Positions 1-5,579 of a stretch of 5,579 nt of DNA are shown here, one piece after another. Origin of the DNA: Kiritimatiellia bacterium (GTDB lineage: Bacteria > Verrucomicrobiota > Kiritimatiellia > CAIQIC01 > Lenti-01). The stretch covers positions 1-5,579 of the forward strand of contig JAHDSS010000220.1 in the NCBI GenBank assembly GCA_018432565.1, read 5' to 3'. Below the pieces are notes generated by a model. It saw only the letters and a list, made by a program, of their open reading frames with translations, had not been told where the DNA came from and did no database searches. A program made the position numbers and the translations under genes. Each line of letters starts with the position of its first letter. Within the stretch, counting starts at the first letter, position 1.

Positions 1-27
1 AGGCGCCCCCTCCCCGCCGGGCCATGA
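1..27 (+). CDS. 3' tail of an upstream reading frame (partial, unidentified)
   Basis: The first 27 bases read in frame 1 as eight codons (RRPLPAGP) and then TGA at 25-27. That stop overlaps the lspA start in the pattern ATGA (24-27), a usual arrangement for translationally coupled genes. The fragment is too short to identify. The inference that it is a real gene end rests only on the overlap and on the lack of any other space for a leader; it could be chance. Confidence 0.3.
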   Translation, partial: RRPLPAGP

Positions 28-479
28 CACCGCTGCTGGTCGCCCTGTACGTGCTCCTGCTGGACCAGGCGTCCAAAGAGTGGGTCCGCGGCGCGTTCTG
101 CCTGCATGAATCCGTCGAACTCATTCCCGGATTCTTCAACCTGACCTATATCCGCAACACCGGCGCGGCGTGGGGCATGTTCAGCGGACAAATCCTGACC
201 CTGGCCCTGCTGGCGGCGGTGATGCTGGTCGCGCTGGTCCTGTTCCGCCGCAAGATCATGCCGCCCGGCACGCTTCATCGCGTTGCTCTCGGCCTGCTCT
301 GCGGCGGCATCGCCGGCAACCTGCTCGACCGCCTGCGCCTCGACTACGTCACCGACTATCTCGATTTCTATGTCGGCACCTGGCACTGGCCCGCCTTCAA
401 TATCGCCGATGCCGCCATCTGCATCGGCGTCGGCATCTACCTGCTCGGCACGCTCCTGCCCCCCCGTCCCGCGCCATGA
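24..479 (+). CDS. lspA: Lipoprotein signal peptidase (signal peptidase II)
   Basis: An inner-membrane aspartyl protease of family A8 that cleaves the signal peptide from diacylglyceryl-modified prolipoproteins. The protein has 151 residues, a little shorter than the usual 155-170. Family landmarks are all present: DQxSK at 14-18 at the end of the first membrane segment, the RNTGAAWG loop at 44-51, GNLLDR at 98-103 with catalytic D102, and FNIADA at 125-130 with the second catalytic D129. Hydrophobic segments lie near 3-13, 55-74, 86-101 and 130-145, fitting the four-helix topology. The first helix is short, so a start further upstream outside the window is possible, but there is no in-frame ATG, GTG or TTG between 3 and 23, and the ATGA overlap with the preceding frame supports position 24. 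No Shine-Dalgarno sequence is visible. The C-terminus is Pro/Arg-rich. Confidence 0.95.
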   Translation: MTPLLVALYVLLLDQASKEWVRGAFCLHESVELIPGFFNLTYIRNTGAAWGMFSGQILTLALLAAVMLVALVLFRRKIMPPGTLHRVALGLLCGGIAGNLLDRLRLDYVTDYLDFYVGTWHWPAFNIADAAICIGVGIYLLGTLLPPRPAP

Positions 480-532
480 CCTGCCACCGGGGTCAGGCCG
501 TAACAATGCACTTTCGTCCGGACGACGCATGA
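476..532 (+). other. Possible 18-codon coupling ORF between lspA and miaA
   Basis: A tiny frame begins with ATG at 476, overlapping the lspA stop as ATGA (476-479), and ends with TGA at 530-532, overlapping the miaA start as ATGA (529-532). It would encode MTCHRGQAVTMHFRPDDA. No Shine-Dalgarno sequence precedes it and the peptide resembles nothing I know. It may only hand terminating ribosomes from lspA to miaA, or it may be coincidence in GC-rich DNA. Confidence 0.15.
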
Positions 533-1464
533 GCGCACTGTGCGCCCACGTCCTGGTCGGCCCGACGGCCTCGGGGAAAAGCGCGGTGGCGCTGCATTTG
601 GCGCTGGAGAGCCGCCCGCCCCGCCTCATTCTGTCCGCCGACTCCATGGCGGTGTACCGCGGAATGGACATCGGCACCGCCAAGCCCGAACCCGCCGAGC
701 GCGACGCCGTGCCCTTCTTCGGCCTGGACCTGGCGGATCCCGACCGGCCGTTTTCCGTCGGCGACTATCTTGCCGCGATCCGTGCCGCCGCGCCGGCCAT
801 CGCCGCGAGCGACGGCGTGCCGATCGTCGCCGGCGGGACCGGACTCTACGTGAAATGCCTGCTGGAAGGGCTCGACGCCGCGCCCTCCGATCCGGTTCAC
901 CGCGCCGCCGCCGAAGCCCTGCTGGCCGCCGAAGGCCTCTCCGCCCTGCAAGCCGCGGTCCAGGCGCTCGACCCCGTTCAGTACGCCCGCCTGCGCGATC
1001 CCGAAAATCCCCGCCGCGTCGTGCGCGCCTACGAACTGCTGGCGTCCGGCCATCCGCTGCCCGCCGCCGCCGACCGCCCCAGACCCCGCATCGCCGGCCT
1101 GCGCCTCCCGCCGGAAGAACTCCGCGCCCGCATTGACCGCCGCGCCCGACAGATGTTCGCCCGCGGGCTGGTCGATGAAGTCCGCGCCCTGCGCGAACGC
1201 CACCCCGTCCTGTCCGATACCGCCCGGCACGCCATCGGCTACAAGGAGGCTGCGCGCGTCCTCGACGGGGAAATCGGCGAGGAAGAGGCCATCCATTTGA
1301 CCGCCGTGCGCACCGCGCAGTACTCCAGGCGCCAGATGACGTGGTTCCGCCACCAGGCCGACGTGGCCTGGGTGGAGATCGGCCCGCGCGACGATACCGA
1401 ACGGCTCGCCGGCAAGGTCCGCGCCATCTGGGCCGCCCACGGCCCCGCCCCCCTGCGGATTTAA
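529..1464 (+). CDS. miaA: tRNA dimethylallyltransferase
   Basis: Transfers the dimethylallyl group from DMAPP to N6 of A37 in tRNAs reading codons that start with U, forming i6A37; it acts in the cytosol. The 311-residue product has the usual family length. Visible motifs in order: P-loop GPTASGKS at 11-18; DSMAVYRGMDIGTAKP at 38-53, with the Asp corresponding to the conserved active-site Asp; GGTGLYVKCLLEGL at 102-115; the RVVRAYE helix at 163-169; AIGYKEA at 235-241; and the C-terminal TAQYSRRQMTWFR at 262-274 that contacts the tRNA. The frame is open further upstream to 283, but that part runs antiparallel in composition to lspA and would put over 80 extra residues before the P-loop, so I chose the ATG at 529, which gives the normal nine residues before it. 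There is no clear ribosome-binding sequence; the start lies 49 nt after lspA. Confidence 0.96.
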   Translation: MSALCAHVLVGPTASGKSAVALHLALESRPPRLILSADSMAVYRGMDIGTAKPEPAERDAVPFFGLDLADPDRPFSVGDYLAAIRAAAPAIAASDGVPIVAGGTGLYVKCLLEGLDAAPSDPVHRAAAEALLAAEGLSALQAAVQALDPVQYARLRDPENPRRVVRAYELLASGHPLPAAADRPRPRIAGLRLPPEELRARIDRRARQMFARGLVDEVRALRERHPVLSDTARHAIGYKEAARVLDGEIGEEEAIHLTAVRTAQYSRRQMTWFRHQADVAWVEIGPRDDTERLAGKVRAIWAAHGPAPLRI

Positions 1465-1496
1465 GCCGGCGAGCGCTTCCCTTGCGCGGCTGCCTG

Positions 1497-1505
1497 TGGT
1501 ACAAA
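1497..1505 (+). promoter_or_regulatory. Possible extended -10 promoter before the methyltransferase
   Basis: In the 51-nt gap after miaA, TGG at 1497-1499 is followed by TACAAA at 1500-1505. This fits an extended -10 element (TGn plus four of six consensus bases). The hexamer 17 nt upstream, TTCCCT at 1477-1482, is a poor -35. Transcription would begin near 1512, only a few bases before the ATG at 1516, implying an almost leaderless message. Confidence 0.3.
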
Positions 1506-1515
1506 TGGCGGCACC

Positions 1516-2316
1516 ATGAATGATCTGCCTCTGTTCCTGAAGCGCTATGTCCAAAGCCTAGCCGGCTGCGCCTATTTCTTCGCCGGCGGCGCGTTGCTCA
1601 AAAAGCACCGCCCGTTACTTTATACCCTGAGCAAACACTTCGGCTTCGAAAAAGAAACCGAAAACCCCAACGCCAAGCCGCCTCCCTCCGTGCCGAAAAT
1701 CGCCGCCTCGAATATCATTCGCGACGACACGACCGTGACGCTTTCGCGCATCGCCGACGTCGCCGGCAACATCACGCCGACAGAATTGATGATCATCGCC
1801 GCCTTCGTGAAGCAGCGCCAGCCCGCCATGTGCTTCGAGATCGGCACGTTCGACGGGCGCACGACTGAAAACATGGCCGCCAACCAGCCGGACAATGGCA
1901 AGTGCTACACCCTCGATCTGCCGCCCGACGGCGCGGACAAGGCCGCACTGCCGCTGGCCTGCGGCGATAAGACCTACATTGACAAGCCCGTTTCGGGTGC
2001 GCGCATCTCCGCGCAGGCCAAGTCCAGCAAGATCACCCAACTCTACGGTGATTCGGGTACGTTTGATTTCTCACCCTATTTTGGACAAGTGGATCTGATG
2101 TTTGTGGACGGCTCGCACAGCTACGAATACGTGCTCTCCGACACCGAGGTGGCCTGGAATATGGTTAAGCCCGGCGGGCTGATCCTCTGGCACGACTACA
2201 ACAGCCGCTGGTGGCCCGGAGTCACCCGCGCTCTAAACCAGTTCCAGTGTCAAGACGCCCGCTTCGCCAACCTCCGCAATATCGAAAATACCGCGCTCTG
2301 TTTCATGGAGCGCTGA
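1516..2316 (+). CDS. Class I SAM-dependent methyltransferase, substrate unknown
   Basis: A 266-residue protein with a Rossmann-type methyltransferase core resembling the Methyltransf_24 group. Motif I is FEIGTFDGRTT at 107-117; the acidic residue ending the second strand is D134 in YTLDLP; the fourth strand gives DLMFVDGSHSYEYV at 193-206; and KPGGLILWHDY at 218-228 is the post-core strand and loop typical of this group. The histidine and aspartates of these loops could help bind a metal or substrate, but this is inference. The first 65 residues are outside the core: a weakly hydrophobic stretch at 14-28 followed by KKHR could associate with membrane, and 46-60 is polar and Pro-rich. The start is the first ATG of the frame, 11 nt after a possible -10 box, with no ribosome-binding sequence. 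Base composition is lower than in its neighbours (near 60% GC by hand count over 1621-2280, and 45-48% in two 60-base lines), which may mean later acquisition. It ends 5 nt before holA. No particular substrate can be named. Confidence 0.85.
   Translation: MNDLPLFLKRYVQSLAGCAYFFAGGALLKKHRPLLYTLSKHFGFEKETENPNAKPPPSVPKIAASNIIRDDTTVTLSRIADVAGNITPTELMIIAAFVKQRQPAMCFEIGTFDGRTTENMAANQPDNGKCYTLDLPPDGADKAALPLACGDKTYIDKPVSGARISAQAKSSKITQLYGDSGTFDFSPYFGQVDLMFVDGSHSYEYVLSDTEVAWNMVKPGGLILWHDYNSRWWPGVTRALNQFQCQDARFANLRNIENTALCFMER
2307..2310 (+). promoter_or_regulatory. Weak ribosome-binding site for holA
   Basis: GGAG lies inside the last codons of the methyltransferase gene, 11 nt before the ATG at 2322. 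The spacing is longer than ideal. It supports the ATG at 2322 as the holA start and possible translational coupling to the upstream gene. Confidence 0.35.
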
Positions 2317-2321
2317 CCGCC

Positions 2322-3497
2322 ATGCCGCCGAAGAAGCCTGCCGCCACCACCGCCGCCCCGAAAACGGGCGCGGCAAACCTGTTTCTGGTCTATGGCACCG
2401 ACGACCTCTCGGCCACCCGCAAGGCCGACGAGATCGTCGCCCGCCTGTGCCCCCCCGACGAACAGGCCTTCGGGCTGGAAACCCTCGACCCCGATCCCGA
2501 CCTCAACGCCGATTCCGTCTGCACCTTTCTGCGCAACGCCATGGAAGCCCTGCTGACGCCGCCGTTCCTCGGCGGGGCCAAAACCGTCTATGTCCGCAAT
2601 GCGCCGTTCTTCAACCCCATGGTCGAACCCGGCAAATTCACCAGCGTCAAGGAGGAGACCGACCGCCTGGTGACACGGCTTAAGAACGGCCTGCCGGACG
2701 GCGTCCGCCTCGTGCTGCTCACCCGCAGCGTTCACAAGGCCACCAGCTTTTTCAAGACCTTCCAGAGCCTGGGGGAAGTCCATGCCTTCGACGAACCCGA
2801 ACAGCCCCGGGATGTCCAGGCCGGCTTCCTGCCGCAGGTAGAGCAGCGGCTGGCGGACAGCGGACTGTCCATGTCCGGCGACGTCATGGCCGCTTTTCTC
2901 GACCGCGCCGGCTACGGCCTGCGGCACGTCTCCAACGAAATCGAGAAGCTCTCGCTCTATCTGGGCGACCGCAAAAAAGTCACCCTGGAGGATGTATGTC
3001 AGATGGTCGCGCCCGTGCGCGAAGGCAAGTTCTGGGAGTTTGCCGACGCCTTCTGCACCGGCAATCTGCCCCACGCCCTCCGCGTCATGCACCGTTTGCT
3101 CGGACAGGGCGAGAATGCCGTGGGCCTGGTGGTCAGCCTCCAGAACCGCCTGCGAGACATGCTGATCCTGTCCGACTGCCTCAAGCGCGGCTGGGCGCGC
3201 CTCTCCGGCGGCGAGCGCTACCGCAAGCTGGACTGGAATGTGCCGCCCGACGGCGAGGACATTCTGGCCGCTCTCGAAAAGGATCCCCGCAAGGGCCATC
3301 CCTTCGCCCAGGCCAAGATGGCCGCGCAGGCCGCCCGGTTCCCCGCCAGTCGCTGGTTCCGCTGGCTCCATGACGCCGTGGACGCCCAGTCCGCCATGAC
3401 CGGCGGCGACGCCGTGGACCCCGCCCTCGCCCTGGAAATCTTCACCACGCGCACCCTTGGCGAACTCATAACGTCATCCGCCAAGCCGGCCGGCTGA
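2322..3497 (+). CDS. holA: DNA polymerase III, delta subunit
   Basis: The delta subunit of the clamp loader, which opens the beta sliding clamp for loading on primed DNA. The product is 391 residues, at the upper end for the family (about 330-350 is common). An N-terminal Lys/Ala/Thr-rich tail of about 17 residues precedes the first strand, LFLVYGTDD (20-28), the degenerate AAA+ nucleotide-site region that lacks a P-loop, as expected of delta. A long domain follows with LTPPFLGGAKTVYV (78-91), the segment of delta that leads to the clamp contact, and VRLVLLTRS (128-136). The best match is GYGLRHVSNEIEKLSLYLG (197-215), then VAPVREGKFWEFADAF (229-244) and the collar-domain helices with GENAVGLVVSLQNRLRDML (263-281). 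The frame is open back to 2211, within the methyltransferase gene, but the ATG at 2322 is the natural start, 5 nt after the previous stop. The region 285-325 is poorly conserved and may be an insertion. Confidence 0.9.
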   Translation: MPPKKPAATTAAPKTGAANLFLVYGTDDLSATRKADEIVARLCPPDEQAFGLETLDPDPDLNADSVCTFLRNAMEALLTPPFLGGAKTVYVRNAPFFNPMVEPGKFTSVKEETDRLVTRLKNGLPDGVRLVLLTRSVHKATSFFKTFQSLGEVHAFDEPEQPRDVQAGFLPQVEQRLADSGLSMSGDVMAAFLDRAGYGLRHVSNEIEKLSLYLGDRKKVTLEDVCQMVAPVREGKFWEFADAFCTGNLPHALRVMHRLLGQGENAVGLVVSLQNRLRDMLILSDCLKRGWARLSGGERYRKLDWNVPPDGEDILAALEKDPRKGHPFAQAKMAAQAARFPASRWFRWLHDAVDAQSAMTGGDAVDPALALEIFTTRTLGELITSSAKPAG

Positions 3498-3533
3498 ATC
3501 AGCTTACCCCTGCCGCGCCGGATGGCGTTCCAA

Positions 3534-3562
3534 TTGACGAAATGCCGGTTCGTGCGTATCGT
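3534..3562 (+). promoter_or_regulatory. Putative sigma70-type promoter for grpE-dnaJ-glnS
   Basis: In the 77-nt gap after holA, TTGACG (3534-3539, five of six matches to the -35 consensus) is followed after exactly 17 nt by TATCGT (3557-3562, four of six matches to the -10 consensus). Transcription would start near 3569, only about six bases before the grpE ATG at 3575. This explains why the ATG at 3542, which lies between the two boxes, is unlikely to be used. No CIRCE inverted repeat and no typical sigma32 sequence is visible here. Confidence 0.5.
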
Positions 3563-3574
3563 CTGGCCCTTGAT

Positions 3575-4165
3575 ATGACCAAGAAGCATTCCCATTCCAA
3601 GCACGAGCCCCCGGCGGACGAAGCCAAGAACCCCGTCCCGGCGGAAGAGCCGGCAGTCGCCGCGGAAGCGGAGCCCGCCCCTTCTTCCGCAGAGGAACCC
3701 GCCGCCGCTCCCGCACCCGCTCCGGAACCCCCGGAGCCGCTCCAGCATCAGGTGCTTCGCCTGCAGGCCGATTTCGAAAACTACCGCAAGCGCATGGCCC
3801 GCGAACGCCAGGACTGGATCGCCTTCGCGTCCGAAAAACTGGTCCTGGACCTTCTCCCGGTGCTGGACCACTTCGAACTCGGCCTCGCCGACAGCGCCAG
3901 GAACGGCGCCCCGGCAGCCTTCACCGAGGGCTTCCAACTCATCTACAACCAGCTCCGGGCCGTCCTGGAAAAGGCCGGCGTCCAGGTCATCGAGGCCGAG
4001 GGCCAGCCATTCGATCCCAACCGGCATGAAGCCATCACCCACATGCCCTCGGACACCGTTCCCGAAGAGCACGTGGTGACCCAGACCCGGCGCGGATACA
4101 AAATGGGCGACAAGCTCCTGCGCGCCGCCCAGGTCGTCGTCTCTTCCGGCCCCGCCGCGGACTAG
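3575..4165 (+). CDS. grpE: Nucleotide exchange factor GrpE (DnaK co-chaperone)
   Basis: Releases ADP from DnaK so that the chaperone can bind ATP and let go of its client protein; acts in the cytosol as a dimer. The 196-residue product has the normal length. Residues 1-55 are charged and Pro/Ala/Glu-rich, probably disordered. Residues 57-105 form the long coiled-coil helix, with LRLQADFENYRKRMARER at 61-78 as its signature and LLPVLDHFELGL at 93-104. The C-terminal beta domain that contacts DnaK carries FDPNRHEAI at 146-154 and RRGYKMGDKLLRAAQVVVS at 172-190. The frame is open to an ATG at 3542, but that codon sits between the -35 and -10 boxes of the likely promoter, so I chose 3575, which gives the MTKKHSHSKH start. 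No ribosome-binding sequence is seen. dnaJ follows after 15 nt, consistent with one transcript; dnaK is not in the window. Confidence 0.95.
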   Translation: MTKKHSHSKHEPPADEAKNPVPAEEPAVAAEAEPAPSSAEEPAAAPAPAPEPPEPLQHQVLRLQADFENYRKRMARERQDWIAFASEKLVLDLLPVLDHFELGLADSARNGAPAAFTEGFQLIYNQLRAVLEKAGVQVIEAEGQPFDPNRHEAITHMPSDTVPEEHVVTQTRRGYKMGDKLLRAAQVVVSSGPAAD

Positions 4166-4180
4166 CGGGCGCCTTTCCCC

Positions 4181-5385
4181 ATGAGTACCAAGCACGATTG
4201 TTACGATGTCCTCGGCGTGTCCAAGACCGCCTCCGAAGACCAGATCAAAAAGGCCTATCGCAAACTGGCGATGAAATACCACCCGGACCGCAATCCGGGC
4301 GACGCGGCCGCCGAGGAGAAATTCAAGGAAGCCACCGAGGCCTACGAAATCCTCTCCAACGCCGACCTGCGCCAGCGCTACGACCAGTTCGGCTGGGACG
4401 CCTTCGAACGCGGCGGCGGCCGCAGCGGCTTCGGCGGCGCCGGCCACATTGATCTCGAAGAAGCCCTGCGCGCCTTCGCCTCTGCCTTCGGCGGCGGCGG
4501 CGGCGGATTCGGCGGAGGCAGCTTTTTCGAAGGCCTGTTTGGCGCCATGGGCGGCAGCCCCCGCGACCGCGGCGGCCGCGCCCGCGGCGCCGACCTGCGC
4601 TACGACCTCGAAATCGATTTCGAAGAGGCCGCGTTCGGCTCCCGCCGCGAGCTTTCCCTGCAGATTGTCGAGGACTGCGAAACGTGCAAGGGCACGGGGG
4701 CCGACGGCAAAAGCAAGCCGGAAACCTGTCCGAAGTGCGGCGGCCGCGGCATGGTGGTCAGCTCCAACGGCTTTTTCCAGGTCCGCCAGCCCTGTCCGCA
4801 CTGCGGCGGCACCGGCGAATTCATCCGCCACCCCTGCCGCGCCTGCCGCGGCGAAGGCCGCGTCAAGATGCCGCGCAAGATCAGCCTGGCCATTCCGGCC
4901 GGCGTGGATACCGGCTCGCGCATGCGTCTGACCGGCAAGGGCGAAGGCGGTGCCCGCGGCGGCCCGCCCGGCGATCTGTTTGTCGTCCTGCATGTGCGGC
5001 CCCATGAACTCTTCGCCCGCCAGGGCCAGGACATCCACACCGACATTCCCATCCCCTTCCACATCGCCGCCCTCGGCGGCGAAGTGCAGGTGCCTACGCT
5101 GCGCGGCGACATCCCGCTGAAAATCCCGGCGGGCACGCAGCCCGGCCGGACCTTTACCCTGCGCGGGCTGGGCCTCAGCGATGTGCGCGGCCATGCCGTC
5201 GGCGACCATCAGGTCACCGTCTCCATCGAAGTTCCCGCCGGCCTCTCCCGCGGCGCGGGCGACCTGCTCGCCGCCTTCGGCGCCGCCGTCAAGGAATCCA
5301 ACCACCCCCGGCTGGCCGCCATCCGCAAAAAAGCCGCCGAATTCTACGAACGCAAGCAAGCCATGGAGACCGCCCGAGGCGACTC

Positions 5386-5389
<4 letters not shown>
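4181..5389 (+). CDS. dnaJ: Chaperone DnaJ (type I Hsp40)
   Basis: Delivers unfolded clients to DnaK and stimulates its ATPase. All type I domains are present in 402 residues, a little longer than the usual 370-380. The J domain spans 7-70 with HPD at 34-36 in [10 protein letters not shown] Gly/Phe-rich region runs about 77-137; it contains six successive glycines at 104-109 and an acidic helix DLEEALRAF at 91-99. The zinc-binding domain has four complete CxxCxGxG repeats: C166/C169, C183/C186, C205/C208 and C219/C222, enough for two zinc ions. Client-binding beta domains I and II follow from about 230 to 350, and a C-terminal dimerisation segment to 402. The DIF-type motif often found at the end of the G/F region is replaced by FFEGLFG at 115-121. 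There is no Shine-Dalgarno sequence before the ATG at 4181. The stop overlaps the next start as ATGA. Confidence 0.98.
4490..4507 (+). repeat. Short GGC trinucleotide tract in dnaJ
   Basis: Five GGC codons and a GGA in a row encode Gly104-Gly109 of the G/F linker. Changes in repeat number would lengthen or shorten the linker without a frameshift. The tract is short and may be stable. Confidence 0.5.
5376..5379 (+). promoter_or_regulatory. Ribosome-binding site for glnS
   Basis: GAGG lies 6 nt before the ATG at 5386, inside the last codons of dnaJ. It is the only well-spaced Shine-Dalgarno-like sequence in the window and supports the overlapping glnS start. Confidence 0.5.

Positions 5390-5579
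<190 letters not shown>

Noticed and set aside
476..506. Promoter for miaA (ATGACC 476-481 with TAACAA 501-506)
   Set aside because: The spacer is 19 nt and both boxes are partial matches, one lying on the lspA stop; too weak to call.
283..528. N-terminal extension of miaA back to the ATG at 283
   Set aside because: This part overlaps lspA in another frame, is Ser/Ala/Cys/Pro-rich, and would add 82 residues before the P-loop, unlike the family.
493..1554. 353-codon open frame on the - strand opposite miaA
   Set aside because: Composition is Gly/Ala/Arg-rich with no motif, and it covers miaA, whose catalytic motifs are all intact.
3484..3503. Palindrome AGCCGGCCGGCT and overlapping GCTG-AAT-CAGC over the holA stop, as a terminator
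   Set aside because: The first has no loop, the second has a four-pair stem, and only TT follows; neither makes a credible intrinsic terminator.
3542..3574. Upstream ATG for grpE at 3542
   Set aside because: It lies between the -35 and -10 boxes of the probable promoter and would add 11 unconserved residues.
3498..3574. CIRCE operator or sigma32 promoter before grpE
   Set aside because: I looked for TTAGCACTC/GAGTGCTAA arms and for a CTTGAA/CCCCAT pair; neither is present.
3218..5359. 713-codon open frame on the - strand across holA end, grpE and dnaJ
   Set aside because: It is exactly antisense to three confident genes, its Gly/Ala/Arg-rich sequence shows no domain, and long antisense frames are expected where GC-rich codons avoid stops on the other strand.

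Overview
The window is a compact, GC-rich (roughly 65-70% by eye) stretch of bacterial chromosome with every recognisable gene on the + strand. The gene order is: tail of an unidentified upstream reading frame, lspA (lipoprotein signal peptidase), miaA (tRNA A37 prenyltransferase), a SAM-dependent methyltransferase of unknown substrate, holA (DNA polymerase III delta), grpE and dnaJ (DnaK co-chaperones), and the first 64 codons of glnS (glutaminyl-tRNA synthetase), which runs off the right end. These are mostly core housekeeping genes. I see no tRNA, rRNA, CRISPR array, insertion sequence or phage gene.

Layout. 1-1464: the lipoprotein-processing and tRNA-modification pair. lspA seems to overlap the upstream frame by ATGA, and lspA and miaA are 49 nt apart. 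1465-2316: the methyltransferase, which has a visibly lower GC content and a possible extended -10 promoter directly before its start. 2322-3497: holA, only 5 nt after the methyltransferase stop, so probably co-transcribed with it. 3498-3574: the largest gap (77 nt), holding the best promoter-like sequence of the window. 3575-5389: grpE and dnaJ, 15 nt apart. 5386 to the end: glnS, overlapping the dnaJ stop by ATGA, so probably in the same transcript as grpE-dnaJ.

Organism. The high GC, the scarcity of Shine-Dalgarno sequences, a DnaJ with an acidic Asp-Leu-Glu-Glu helix inside a Gly-rich region, and a bacterial-type GlnRS suggest a member of the Planctomycetes-Verrucomicrobia-Chlamydiae assemblage (Kiritimatiellota or Lentisphaerota-like). 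This is inferred from protein style and is not certain.

How the genes work together. GrpE (nucleotide exchange) and DnaJ (substrate delivery and ATPase stimulation) serve the same DnaK cycle, though dnaK and hrcA are not here and no CIRCE operator is visible. LspA, MiaA, HolA and GlnS are unrelated housekeeping functions sharing a transcription unit or units. The least explained parts are the methyltransferase, the promoters placed almost against start codons, and a tiny reading frame linking lspA to miaA by overlapping stop/start codons. I found no convincing evidence of a novel defence or mobile system.
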